DNA from: Actinomadura latina NBRC 106108
GTDB taxonomy: Bacteria > Actinomycetota > Actinomycetes > Streptosporangiales > Streptosporangiaceae
NCBI RefSeq assembly: GCF_001552195.1
Contig: NZ_BCQS01000047.1
Span: forward strand, 1-52,805
DNA length: 52,805 nucleotides
Reading direction: 5' to 3'
A program made the position numbers and the translations under genes. The notes under the pieces are model-generated. The model did no database searches, was not told the DNA's origin, and saw only the letters and a program-made list of their open reading frames with translations. Shown here in pieces: positions 24,802 to 32,588 of this stretch. The first letter of the stretch is position 1. Each line of letters begins with the position of its first letter.

Positions 24802-26427
24802 ATGACCGAACTCACCCGCGGCGCCAACGCGGCGCTGCCCGCCCGGCGGGTGACCGCGACCGTGACCTGCGCCGCGCCGGTCGACGTCAGCGCCCTCCTC
24901 GTCGGCCCGGACCAGCGCGTCCGCACCGACGCCGACCTGGTGTTCTTCAACGCCCCCGAGGCGCCGGGCGTCCGCTGGTCCGACGGCGGCGGCCCGCGGA
25001 TCGACCTCGACCTGGACGCGGTCCCCGCCGACGCCGCCGCGGTGCTGATCGCGGTCAGCCTCACCGGCACGGCCGCGTTCGGGACGATGCCGCCGCCGCG
25101 GATCCGCCTCGCCACCCCCGACGGCGCCCCGGTCGCGGAGTTCGCCGTCCCCGGCCTGGGTCCGGAGAGGGCGATCATCGGCCTGGAGGTCTACCGCCGC
25201 GCCGGCCGGTGGAAGGTGCGCGCCGTGGGCCAGGGCTACGCCGGCGGCCTGGCCGAACTGGTCGCCGCCCACGGCATCGAGGTGGACGACCCGGGCGAAC
25301 CGGCACCCCCGGCCACGCCGCCGCCCGCGGCCGCCGTGCCGCCCGCAGCCGCCGTGCCGCCCGCAGCCACCGTGCCGCCGCCCGCTCAGCCCGCTCCCGC
25401 CCAGCCGCCTCCGAGCACGGAAGTCGACTACCTCGAACGCTGCTGGCTGATCTGGGAGGACGCGAGCCGCTCGCTCGCCGCCTTCCGCGCCGCCACCGAG
25501 CACGCGCTGACCGTCCGCAACGAGGAGATCGCCGGACGCCGCCCCCGCGGACGCTTCGACGAGCTCATGGCCACCGCCGGCGAGCGCCTGCGCGCCGACG
25601 CCGCCCAGCTCCGCGACGAGCTGGCCCGGGTGGAGCCGCACGTCCCGGCCGAGGTCGCGCCGTTCGACGCGCCGTCCTGGCTGACCTGGCGGCCCCGCAC
25701 CGACCTGGCCGACGGCGTCCTGCTCGGCCGGCTGTCCACCGCCGAGCTGCCCGACCTGCGGATACCGCTCGTCCTGCGGCTGCCGTGGCGGCGCGCCGTG
25801 TGGATCTCCCAGGGCACGGTGCCCGGCGACTCCGCCGCCTACGCCTGGTCCCTCGCCACCCGGTTCCTGGCCGCCGCCCCGCCCGGGCTGGTGGGCCTGG
25901 AGGTAATCGACGCGGCAGGCCTGTCGGGGGCGGGCTGGCTGCAGGGCTTCGATCCGGGCACGTCCGCCCGGCTGCTGGGCGGCGGCGTCGCCGTCGGCAC
26001 CGGGGCCTCCGAGCGGATCCGCCGCCTGCTCGACCTGGTCGACCTGCGCCTGATCGGCGGCAACGACGAGGACCTGCCCGGCGGCGGCCCGCCCGTCCGC
26101 CTGGTGGTGATCCTCGACGCGGGCGCCGCCCTCGACGGCGAGGACGCGCACCAGCTCCTGCGCCTGGTCGAGGACGGCCCGCCGGCCGGCGTCCCGGTCC
26201 TGCTGGTGGAGACCGACACCCCGGCCGCCGAATCCGTGCGCACGATCCGCCTCCGGCAGTCCTGCAACAACCTGCCGTCCAGCGACGACGCCATCGCCGA
26301 CTCCTGGGTGGGCACGGACTGGACGCTCACCCCCGACGTCCTCCCGGACGCCGCCGGCCCGCGCGCGCCCGCCCTCCTGAGCCACGTCCTCGCCCTCCAC
26401 GCCCGCACCCTCACCTCCTACGACTGA
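24802..26427 (+). CDS. Two-part protein: TerD-like N-terminal domain, Pro/Ala linker, unrecognised C-terminal domain
   Basis: Of 541 residues, the first 150 are a divergent TerD-like beta-sandwich (DVSALLVGPDQRVRTDADLV, FFNAPEAPGVRW, EVYRRAGRWKVRAVGQGYAG), lacking the dense acidic calcium loop of the upstream TerD. A low-complexity linker rich in Pro and Ala (about residues 165-205) joins it to about 330 residues. These contain a helical part (WEDASRSLAAFRAATEHALT) and an alpha/beta part (VRLVVILDAGAALDGEDAHQ, PVLLVETDTPAAES) that resembles a FtsK-like or vWA-like nucleotide fold but shows no Walker A. It probably works with the TerD protein in the same operon; the biochemical role is unknown. 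Confidence 0.75.
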   Translation: MTELTRGANAALPARRVTATVTCAAPVDVSALLVGPDQRVRTDADLVFFNAPEAPGVRWSDGGGPRIDLDLDAVPADAAAVLIAVSLTGTAAFGTMPPPRIRLATPDGAPVAEFAVPGLGPERAIIGLEVYRRAGRWKVRAVGQGYAGGLAELVAAHGIEVDDPGEPAPPATPPPAAAVPPAAAVPPAATVPPPAQPAPAQPPPSTEVDYLERCWLIWEDASRSLAAFRAATEHALTVRNEEIAGRRPRGRFDELMATAGERLRADAAQLRDELARVEPHVPAEVAPFDAPSWLTWRPRTDLADGVLLGRLSTAELPDLRIPLVLRLPWRRAVWISQGTVPGDSAAYAWSLATRFLAAAPPGLVGLEVIDAAGLSGAGWLQGFDPGTSARLLGGGVAVGTGASERIRRLLDLVDLRLIGGNDEDLPGGGPPVRLVVILDAGAALDGEDAHQLLRLVEDGPPAGVPVLLVETDTPAAESVRTIRLRQSCNNLPSSDDAIADSWVGTDWTLTPDVLPDAAGPRAPALLSHVLALHARTLTSYD

Positions 26428-26512
26428 GCGGCACGCCAACGGTTGCCATGACTTGACCTCCCCATGACGGGAGGCGCATTAAGCCATGGCGGATCTTGCG
26501 TAGCGTGACGGC

Positions 26513-27115
26513 ATGGCGAATGCCATCTCACGGCAGCAGGTCATCGACGTGGCGACCCGGCTGTTCAGCGAACTCGGCTACGACGGAACGTCGCTGCAAC
26601 TCATCGCGGACGCCATGGGAGCCGCCACCACGGCGATCGTCGAGGTCGCCGGGGACAAACGCGCGCTCTACCTGGAGGTGATGCACCGTGCCTTCGAAGC
26701 CGAACGCGCCATGCTCCAAGCCGTCGTCTCCCAGGCCGAACCCGGCCGCACCGCCGTCCACCAGATAGTCGACACCTACCTCGACTTCCACCTGGCGCAC
26801 CCGCACAACCGCTCCCTGTGGGCCCACCGCTGGGTCGACGACGCCGCCGACATCGCCGAACTCGAAGACCACTACGCCCGCCCGCTCCTGAACCTCGCCG
26901 CCCGCAAGATCCGCGACGTGGTCCCGCCGGACGTCGACCCCTATTACCTGCTCGGCACCATGGTGTGGTGCGTCCACGGCTTCCTGGGCTCGGGCGTCCT
27001 GGAACGCACCCAGGGCATGCGCAGAGCCGACAACCCCCAGGCGGTGGCCTCCTTCCGCCACCACCTGCACGTCCTCATGGACCGGCTCCTGACCCCGCTC
27101 TCTCCCGCCGGCTAG
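26513..27115 (+). CDS. TetR-family regulator
   Basis: A 200-residue TetR-type repressor. The N-terminal HTH is clear: RQQVIDVATRLFSELGYDGT, then LQLIADAMGAATTAIVEV as the recognition region, and DKRALYLEVMHRAFEAER leading into a helical ligand domain. The length is typical. The ATG at 26513 has only a weak ribosome-binding site; it begins 85 bases after the TerD operon and may be independently promoted. A 6-bp stem (CCTCCC-GGGAGG, 26457-26474) in the gap could be an operator or terminator. The target and ligand are unknown. Confidence 0.88.
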   Translation: MANAISRQQVIDVATRLFSELGYDGTSLQLIADAMGAATTAIVEVAGDKRALYLEVMHRAFEAERAMLQAVVSQAEPGRTAVHQIVDTYLDFHLAHPHNRSLWAHRWVDDAADIAELEDHYARPLLNLAARKIRDVVPPDVDPYYLLGTMVWCVHGFLGSGVLERTQGMRRADNPQAVASFRHHLHVLMDRLLTPLSPAG

Positions 27116-27139
27116 GTCGCGCCGAGTCGCCTGCCGCGT

Positions 27140-27637
27140 TCACCGGCTCCGCGGAGGCGGTGAAGGGGGCACGGGGCCGGATCGCAGGGCATGTGCGCAC
27201 CGCAGGAGGTCCTCGGCCAGCGACCGACGGGCGGCGGCGTCGATCTCGGCGAACATGATCGCTTCGATCTCGTCCAGCGCCCGGTCGCAGCGCCGCAGGA
27301 CGTCCAGCCCCGCGCCGGTGACACGGGCGCGCAGCACGCGTCCGCCGTCCGGGTGGGGATCGCGGCGGATCAGCCCGCGCCGTTCCAGGTCGCGGATGAC
27401 CAGGTTCATCGCCTGCGGCGTGACGAACGCGATGCGCGCCAGCTCCGCCGACGACGGCCCGTCACGCAGGCACAGCTCGCTGAGCGCCATGTACTCGGTC
27501 GTGGTGACGCCGTGCCGGGCGAGCTCATCGTCCAGGCGGGCCCGGATACGTCGCTCCAACCGGAACACCAGATAGCTCACGCGCGGCTGCGGCGCACCGT
27601 CCGGCCGGGCCGATGAGGGGGTACGGCGGTCGGTCAC
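27140..27637 (-). CDS. MarR-family regulator
   Basis: A 165-residue winged-helix regulator of the MarR family. VSYLVFRLERRIRARLDDEL starts the dimer helices; TTEYMALSELCLRDGPSSAE and LARIAFVTPQAMNLVIRDLE are the HTH, followed by the wing RRDPHPDGGRVLRARVT. The GTG at 27635-27637 has no strong ribosome-binding site. The gene converges on tetR with 24 bases between stops. Divergently, 240 bases away, lies the secreted esterase gene at 27877, and between them is the palindrome CTTGATATCAAG, the classic shape of a MarR operator, so it likely represses itself and perhaps the esterase. Confidence 0.88.
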   Translation of the reverse strand: MTDRRTPSSARPDGAPQPRVSYLVFRLERRIRARLDDELARHGVTTTEYMALSELCLRDGPSSAELARIAFVTPQAMNLVIRDLERRGLIRRDPHPDGGRVLRARVTGAGLDVLRRCDRALDEIEAIMFAEIDAAARRSLAEDLLRCAHALRSGPVPPSPPPRSR

Positions 27638-27677
27638 CGGAAGACCATACCCCGCACGCCTCAGGAACTGTGAGCGA

Positions 27678-27688
27678 TGAAAGTTTCA
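27678..27688. promoter_or_regulatory. TGAAAGTTTCA inverted repeat
   Basis: An 11-bp near-perfect palindrome with core GAAAGTTTC, in the marR/esterase divergent region. The same core recurs at 38152-38160 and 43207-43215, always between genes of the hydrolase island. It is probably a regulator site; the regulator is not identified. Confidence 0.4.
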
Positions 27689-27706
27689 CGAATACATCGC
27701 AAGGAT

Positions 27707-27718
27707 CTTGATATCAAG
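27707..27718. promoter_or_regulatory. Candidate MarR operator CTTGATATCAAG
   Basis: A perfect 12-bp palindrome 70 bases upstream of the marR start. A degenerate second copy (CTTGATACCAG) begins near 27722. MarR proteins typically bind TTGATATCAA-like sites in their own promoters, which supports autoregulation. Confidence 0.6.
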
Positions 27719-27876
27719 GCGCTTGATACCAGCGCAAACTCGTTACCCGTAATTCGACGGACCGCCGGACGCGCTAAAGCGTTGACGCTGATCGACGCCC
27801 CCTTTAGGTTTCGGCGATTGACACCGCCTCGATGAAATCGAGGCACCACGCCCCACGCCCGAACAGAGGAGGGCGA

Positions 27877-29145
27877 ATGAAACGACTGACGACGATACTG
27901 GCCGGCGCCTGCACGGCGATGCTGTGCGCGGTCATGACGGCCGTGCTGCCGGTGCACCCCGCGGCCGCGGCCGGCCTGACACAGGTGACCGACTTCGGCG
28001 ACAACCCGGGCAACCTGCAGATGTACGCCTACGTGCCCGACTCGGCCGGGACGTCCCCGGCGATCGTGATGGCGCTGCATCCGTGCGGTGGCTCGGGGCC
28101 GGGATTCTCTTCCTCAAGCGAGTTCGCGTCCCTGGCCGACCGGTACGGCTTCGTCGTGATCTTCCCGTCGGCGTCGAACAAGAAGTCCAACTGCTTCGAC
28201 AACTGGTCCGACGCGTCGAAGGTGCGCGGCGGACGCACCGACCCGGTCTCGCTCATGTCAATGATCACTTATGCGGAGCAGCGTTATCACGGCGATCCGG
28301 GTCGGGTGTTCGTCACCGGCAGCTCCTCGGGCGCCATGATGACCAACGCCATGGCCGCGCTGTATCCGGAGGTGTTCAAGGCGGGCGCGGCATTCATGGG
28401 CGTCCCCTTCGCGTGCTTCCCGAACGAGGGCGCCTACCAGCCGGGAGGCAATCCCTCACCGTGCGTCGGCAAGACCGCCCAGCAGTGGGGCGACCTGGTG
28501 CGCCAGGCGAACCCCGGCTACCACGGGCCTTGGCCGCGGATGCAGCTCTGGCACGGCACCGCCGACACCGTCGTCTCCTACGCGGAACTGGCCGAAGAGA
28601 TCGAACAGTGGACCAACGTGCACGGTGTGAGCGCCACGCCCACGTCCACCGACAACCCGCAGTCCGGCTGGACCCGGCAGCGTTTCGCCGACTCGTCCGG
28701 CACCGTCCCGGTCGAGGCGATCAGCGTCTCCGGCGCCGGGCACAGCCTGCCGATGACCGGCATGGCGCAGTACGCCGTCGAGTTCTTCGGCCTCGCCTCC
28801 GGCGACCCCACTCCGCCCCCGCCGTCCGACTCCACCTGCCAGGTCGGCTACACCAGCAATACCTGGAACAACGGCTTCACCGCGGACATCAGCATCACCA
28901 GCACGACCACCGTCAACGGCTGGACCCTGACCTGGGCCTGGCCGGGAGATCAGCAGGTGACCAGCGCCTGGAACGCCGACGTGACCCAGTCCGGCGCCCA
29001 GGCCACGGCTCGCAATGCCCCCTACAACGCCACGATCTCCGCCGGAGCCGCCACATCCTTCGGGCTCCAGGCCACCTACAGGGGAACGAACACCGCACCG
29101 ACCAGGTTCAGCCTCAACGGCACCGTCTGCACGACGAGTCAGTAG
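27877..29145 (+). CDS. Secreted CE1/PHB-depolymerase-type esterase with CBM2
   Basis: A 422-residue secreted esterase. After the signal peptide (MKRLTTILAGACTAMLCAVM...AAAA) the alpha/beta-hydrolase has VMALHPCGGSGPG for the oxyanion hole, Ser150 in VTGSSSGAMMT, Asp in WHGTADTV and His in GAGHSLP; cysteines in KSNCFDNWSD and FACFPNEG are shared with the paralogues. A Pro-rich linker (PTPPPPSDS) leads to a C-terminal CBM2 (CQVGYTSNTWNNG, WTWAWPGDQQVTSAW-like). GAGGAGGGCGA precedes the ATG at 27877, so the longer in-frame reading is not needed. Family precedent allows acetylxylan, feruloyl or polyester hydrolysis; the CBM2 and neighbours favour plant cell wall esters. Confidence 0.86.
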   Translation: MKRLTTILAGACTAMLCAVMTAVLPVHPAAAAGLTQVTDFGDNPGNLQMYAYVPDSAGTSPAIVMALHPCGGSGPGFSSSSEFASLADRYGFVVIFPSASNKKSNCFDNWSDASKVRGGRTDPVSLMSMITYAEQRYHGDPGRVFVTGSSSGAMMTNAMAALYPEVFKAGAAFMGVPFACFPNEGAYQPGGNPSPCVGKTAQQWGDLVRQANPGYHGPWPRMQLWHGTADTVVSYAELAEEIEQWTNVHGVSATPTSTDNPQSGWTRQRFADSSGTVPVEAISVSGAGHSLPMTGMAQYAVEFFGLASGDPTPPPPSDSTCQVGYTSNTWNNGFTADISITSTTTVNGWTLTWAWPGDQQVTSAWNADVTQSGAQATARNAPYNATISAGAATSFGLQATYRGTNTAPTRFSLNGTVCTTSQ

Positions 29146-29179
29146 TGAGCGCGGCCGGCGCCCCGACCGCGAACGAGTG

Positions 29180-29219
29180 GGGCCCTGCCGCGCGGTTCTC
29201 ATGCCGTGCGACAGGGCCC
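29180..29219. terminator. Hairpin between convergent esterase genes
   Basis: GGGCCCTG (29180-29187) pairs with CAGGGCCC (29212-29219), with partly pairing inner arms. It sits between the stops at 29145 and 29278 and probably ends both transcripts. Confidence 0.6.
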
Positions 29220-29277
29220 GGGGGCCGGATGCCCGCGAACGCGGTACCCGGCCCTTCTCATATCGAGTGGCGGTCAC

Positions 29278-30540
29278 TCATCTTGAGGTGCTCACTGTGC
29301 AGGTGCTGCCGTTGAGTGTGAACGCGGTGGGCGCCGCCGCGTTGCCGGTCTGGGTGGCCTGGAACCCGATGCCGGTGGAGGCGCCCGGTGCGAGAGACCC
29401 GTTGTAGCTCACGCTGGCGGCCGTGACCTGGCCGCTGCTCGGGCTGTAGGACGCATTCCACCCGGAGGTGATGGTCTGCCCGGAGGGCAGGGTGAACGCC
29501 AGGGACCATCCGTCGATCGTCGTGTCGCCGGTGTTGGTGATGGTGATGTTCTCGGTCATGCCGCCGGGCCAGGCGCTGACCGTGGGGGCGACGCGGCAGG
29601 AGGCCGGGGGCGGCGGGGGAGGTGTGCCGTCGTCGCCGTCCAGGCCGAAGAAGTGGATCGCGTAGGCGGCCATTCCGGGATGCGGCAGGTCGTGGCCGGC
29701 TCCGGCGATGGTGAACGCTTCGAGTCGCGGGGTGCCGGAGGAGTCGGCGAAACGCTGCCGGGTCCACCCGGACCGCGGGGTGTCGGTGGACGTGGGCGTC
29801 TGGCTGAGGCCCATGACGTTCGTCCACTGGTCAGTCTCCTCTTGCAGGTTCGAGTAGTTCAGCACGGTGTCGTTGGTGCCGTGCCAGGCCTGCACCCGCG
29901 GCCGGGGGCCGTCGTAGCCCGGGTAGGCGGCGCGGGCGAGGTCGCCCCACTGCTGCGGCGTCTTGCCGCCGCATCCGCTGGGCCCGAAGCATCCGTAGGG
30001 GACGCCCGAGAACGGCGCGCCGGCCGTGAACACGTCCGGGTTCACCGCGAGCAGGTTGTTGGTCTCCATCGCGCCGGACGAGAAGCCGGTGGCGAACACC
30101 CGCTGCGGGTCGCCGCCATAGTGCTGTTCGACGTAGGTCACCATGGACACGATCGACACCGGGTCGCTGCCGCCTCCATGGTGCAGGGCCGCGTCCGACC
30201 ACACGTCGAAGCAGTTCGACATGCCGTTGGCACTGTGCGATGCCTGCGGATAGACGACGATGAAGCCGTACTGGTCGGCCAGCGATGCGAACTCCGTGCC
30301 CTGGAAGAAGCCGGGAGCCCAGCCGTTGCAGCCGTGCATCGCGACCAGGATGCCCGGATGGGCCTGCACGCTGTCGGGGATGTAGACGTACATCTGCAGG
30401 TTTCCGGGGTTGGCCCCGAAGCTGGACACCTGCGTCAATGCTGCCGCCGATGCCCGCGGCGCGGGCGCCGTGGCCACGCACAGTGCCGCGGCCACGATCA
30501 CGGCGGCGATTCCGGCGAGCAGTCGAGTGATCCGTCTCAC
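29278..30540 (-). CDS. Secreted CE1/PHB-depolymerase-type esterase with CBM2
   Basis: The third 420-residue paralogue of the window's secreted esterases. Signal peptide (VRRITRLLAGIAAVIVAAAL...ASAA), catalytic domain with LVAMHGCNGWAPGF, nucleophile in ATGFSSGAMET, acid in WHGTNDTV and histidine in GAGHDLP. A Pro-rich hinge (GTPPPPPPAS) joins a CBM2 at the C-terminus (FTLPSGQTITSGW). The nucleophile motif is FSSGAM where its paralogues have SSSGAM or VSSGAM. The GTG at 30538-30540 follows AAAGGAG. It starts only 52 bases downstream of the GH43 gene on the same strand, so the two probably form an arabinoxylan-directed operon. Confidence 0.86.
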   Translation of the reverse strand: MRRITRLLAGIAAVIVAAALCVATAPAPRASAAALTQVSSFGANPGNLQMYVYIPDSVQAHPGILVAMHGCNGWAPGFFQGTEFASLADQYGFIVVYPQASHSANGMSNCFDVWSDAALHHGGGSDPVSIVSMVTYVEQHYGGDPQRVFATGFSSGAMETNNLLAVNPDVFTAGAPFSGVPYGCFGPSGCGGKTPQQWGDLARAAYPGYDGPRPRVQAWHGTNDTVLNYSNLQEETDQWTNVMGLSQTPTSTDTPRSGWTRQRFADSSGTPRLEAFTIAGAGHDLPHPGMAAYAIHFFGLDGDDGTPPPPPPASCRVAPTVSAWPGGMTENITITNTGDTTIDGWSLAFTLPSGQTITSGWNASYSPSSGQVTAASVSYNGSLAPGASTGIGFQATQTGNAAAPTAFTLNGSTCTVSTSR

Positions 30541-30592
30541 CGCATACTCCTTTCCGTAGGCCGGTCCACGTGTCAGCGGGTCCGCTCAGAGA

Positions 30593-31975
30593 CTAGGAAG
30601 CGGCATTGAACTGCCACCAGTTCACGTTGAACAGGTAGCCGTTTCCGCCGGTGAACCGGAGGTACAGATCGTGGGTTCCCGTCGCGTTGTTCACCGGGCA
30701 GGACACGCTTGTCCATGTCTGCCATCCACCGGTGACCGGCACCCGGCAACTGCCCACGACCGTTCCGGTGGGGCCGTCCAGGCGCAACTCGATAGTTCCG
30801 CCGCTGCCGGCCGAGGCCACGCGTGCGGTGAAGGACCCGGCGCCGGCGCTGAAAGCGGCGCCCTTGACCTTGATCCAGTCCCCGTTCTCGATCCACCCGA
30901 CGTTCATTCCGCCCTCGCTGGACGGCTCCGTCTCGATCCCGGATTCCCAGGCGATCGTTTCGGCCTCCTGGCGCACGTACGGGTTCAGCGTCCTGGCCTG
31001 TGGCGCTCCCGTGGTGGTCATGTTGATCGTGGGGAATCCGCCGTCCGCGTTGTAGGTGAACTTCTCCACGGCGACCGATCGGGTGAAACCGCCACCGCCT
31101 GGCAGCGCTCCGTTGTGGTAGAAGAAGTAGGAGGCTCCGTTGAAGTCGATGACGCCGGGGTGATTGGTGAAGCTGCTGCCCTGCGTGGGCATGATCGTTC
31201 CCCGGTAGGTCCACGGACCGGTGGGGCCGGGGGCCGTCGAATAGGCGATGAATTCGGAGCAGCATTTCGCCGCGAAGACGAGGTAGTACAGGCCGTTGCG
31301 CTTGTAGACCCAGGGCCCCTCCTCGAAGAGGGTCGGACGGTTCGGGTCACCGGTCCGGGTGCCGAACCCCGCCGTGGTGAGAGGGATCTGGGCCGGGCCT
31401 CCGGAGTAGGAGGTCATGTCGGCGTTCAGCTTCACGTACCACAGGTTCGGGTTTCCCCAGTACAGATAGGCCTGCCCGTTGTCGTCGATGAAGACGGTGG
31501 GGTCGATCTCGTTGGTCTCGACCAGGGGATGGCCGAGTGCGTCGCTGAAGGGCCCGGTGGGGCTGTTCGAAACCGCCACCCCGATCGCGAACCTGCCCGT
31601 CGCCCGGTTCGTCACGGGGACGTACCAGTAGAACCTGCCGTTTCTGGCGACGACCTGGCCGGCCCATGCGTTCGTGCTGGCCCAGCTGAACGTGGCGAGG
31701 CTCAGCGGAGAGCCGTGATCGGTCCAGTTCACCATGTCGTCCGACGACCAGACCCGCCAGTCCTTCATGGTGAACCAGGTGGAGTTGTCTTCGTCGTGGC
31801 CGGTGTAGAGATAGACCCGGCCGTTGTACACGAGCGGTGCCGGGTCGGCGGTGTAAATGTGCTGGACGATCGGGTTGTCGGCCTTGGCGGCAGCCGGAAA
31901 GAACGCCGCGACACAGATCAGGCTCACCATTACGGCGATCACACGCCTGGGTGTGCGGAGGTGGGCGAATTTCAT
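30593..31975 (-). CDS. Secreted GH43 arabinofuranosidase/xylosidase with CBM6
   Basis: A 460-residue secreted five-bladed-propeller glycosidase. The signal peptide ends near AAAKA/D. GH43 catalytic residues are in place: base Asp in YTADPAPLVYNGRVY, the pKa-modulating Asp in NEIDPTVFIDDNG and acid Glu in LFEEGPWVYKRNG. The opening NPIVQHIYTADPAPLV is like arabinoxylan arabinofuranohydrolases such as Bacillus XynD, as I recall them. The last 125 residues are a CBM6 (VRQEAETIAWESGIET, GWIENGDWIKVKG, LYLRFTGGNGYLFNVNWWQF). The ATG at 31973-31975 follows AGAGGG. Upstream lies a TGTTATCGCTAACA operator also seen, in near-identical form, before the GH54 gene at 36601. Confidence 0.88.
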   Translation of the reverse strand: MKFAHLRTPRRVIAVMVSLICVAAFFPAAAKADNPIVQHIYTADPAPLVYNGRVYLYTGHDEDNSTWFTMKDWRVWSSDDMVNWTDHGSPLSLATFSWASTNAWAGQVVARNGRFYWYVPVTNRATGRFAIGVAVSNSPTGPFSDALGHPLVETNEIDPTVFIDDNGQAYLYWGNPNLWYVKLNADMTSYSGGPAQIPLTTAGFGTRTGDPNRPTLFEEGPWVYKRNGLYYLVFAAKCCSEFIAYSTAPGPTGPWTYRGTIMPTQGSSFTNHPGVIDFNGASYFFYHNGALPGGGGFTRSVAVEKFTYNADGGFPTINMTTTGAPQARTLNPYVRQEAETIAWESGIETEPSSEGGMNVGWIENGDWIKVKGAAFSAGAGSFTARVASAGSGGTIELRLDGPTGTVVGSCRVPVTGGWQTWTSVSCPVNNATGTHDLYLRFTGGNGYLFNVNWWQFNAAS

Positions 31976-32045
31976 GATGACCCTCTGGGGTGACGGCAAC
32001 TTATCGGGCCGGGTCGGTCAGATCGCGGTCGGGTCGACCGGGTAA

Positions 32046-32059
32046 TGTTATCGCTAACA
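32046..32059. promoter_or_regulatory. LacI-type operator TGTTATCGCTAACA
   Basis: A 14-bp palindrome, one mismatch from TGTTAGCGCTAACA at 36639-36652. It lies 70 bases upstream of the GH43 start, with a leftward TTGACG at 32127-32132 further up. The CG-centred shape is typical of LacI-family repressors. Confidence 0.6.
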
Positions 32060-32383
32060 TTTGTCGACGCCTCTCCGTTCGGACAGGATGAGGTGATGGC
32101 TGAAGTGAATATGACGAGGCAGGTTCCGTCAAGACGTCGCGGCTGCCTGCCACGGCTCTTTCGCTCGGCGAGAGCTGTCTCACCTGGCCCAACAGGATGC
32201 GGTGGCGCTTGTCGCAGGGGCGTGCGGCGATGAAACGTTCATCAAGCGCGGCACGGTGCGAACGAGTGGCTCACCCGCTGGATAGCGCGCGCAACGGTTT
32301 GACTTCCAAGCAAGCGGCTACCCATTAGGCTTCGCACTCCAGCGACCAACTGATCGACCATGCCAATGCGTCCACGGTCTTTA

Positions 32384-32393
32384 GGAGCGCTCC
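32384..32393. promoter_or_regulatory. CebR-like operator half-way in the GH43/LacI gap (GGAGCGCTCC)
   Basis: A perfect 10-bp palindrome within TAGGAGCGCTCCCA (32382-32395). It closely resembles the Streptomyces CebR box TGGGAGCGCTCCCA. It is too far from either start to assign a gene; it may be an auxiliary site for looping with 32530-32543. Confidence 0.5.
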
Positions 32394-32500
32394 CACTCCT
32401 CGGTTCGCCGAGACCGTAGACCAGTCCGGGATGGCTGGGCGAGCCCTCTTTCACGGCTTTCATGATTTTGATTGCCGATGGTGAACCCGTGTCAAGCCTC

Positions 32501-32543
32501 TTGACACGCTCGTCGCTCGATCGGATGCTCGGGAGCGCTCCCA
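32501..32543 (+). promoter_or_regulatory. Promoter of the LacI gene with an overlapping CebR-like operator
   Basis: TTGACA (32501-32506) and GATGCT (32524-32529) are 17 bases apart; the operator CGGGAGCGCTCCCA follows immediately at 32530-32543, covering the expected transcription start. This arrangement fits autorepression by the product of the gene at 32589. Confidence 0.65.
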
Positions 32544-32588
32544 CTGCTCCCTCCCCGGCCCGGCCGGGGTCCCCGAAGGGAGTGCCCC

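Larger units (their letters stand above)
31976..32588. other. Long divergent regulatory region between GH43 and LacI genes
   Basis: Some 610 bases without a supported gene. It contains the TGTTATCGCTAACA palindrome, two GGAGCGCTCC palindromes, an inverted repeat GTCAAG-CCT-CTTGAC (32491-32505) overlapping a -35 box, and a GATGAA-ACG-TTCATC repeat near 32228. The short reading frames here have no ribosome-binding sites or protein-like composition. Confidence 0.6.

Noticed and set aside
26457..26474. CCTCCC-CATGAC-GGGAGG stem before tetR as a TetR operator
   Set aside because: Six-base arms are common by chance at this GC content, and it could equally be a terminator of the TerD operon; not enough to call.
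32242..32544. 100-codon leftward frame between GH43 and LacI
   Set aside because: It overlaps the LacI promoter and operators, lacks a ribosome-binding site and has no protein-like pattern.
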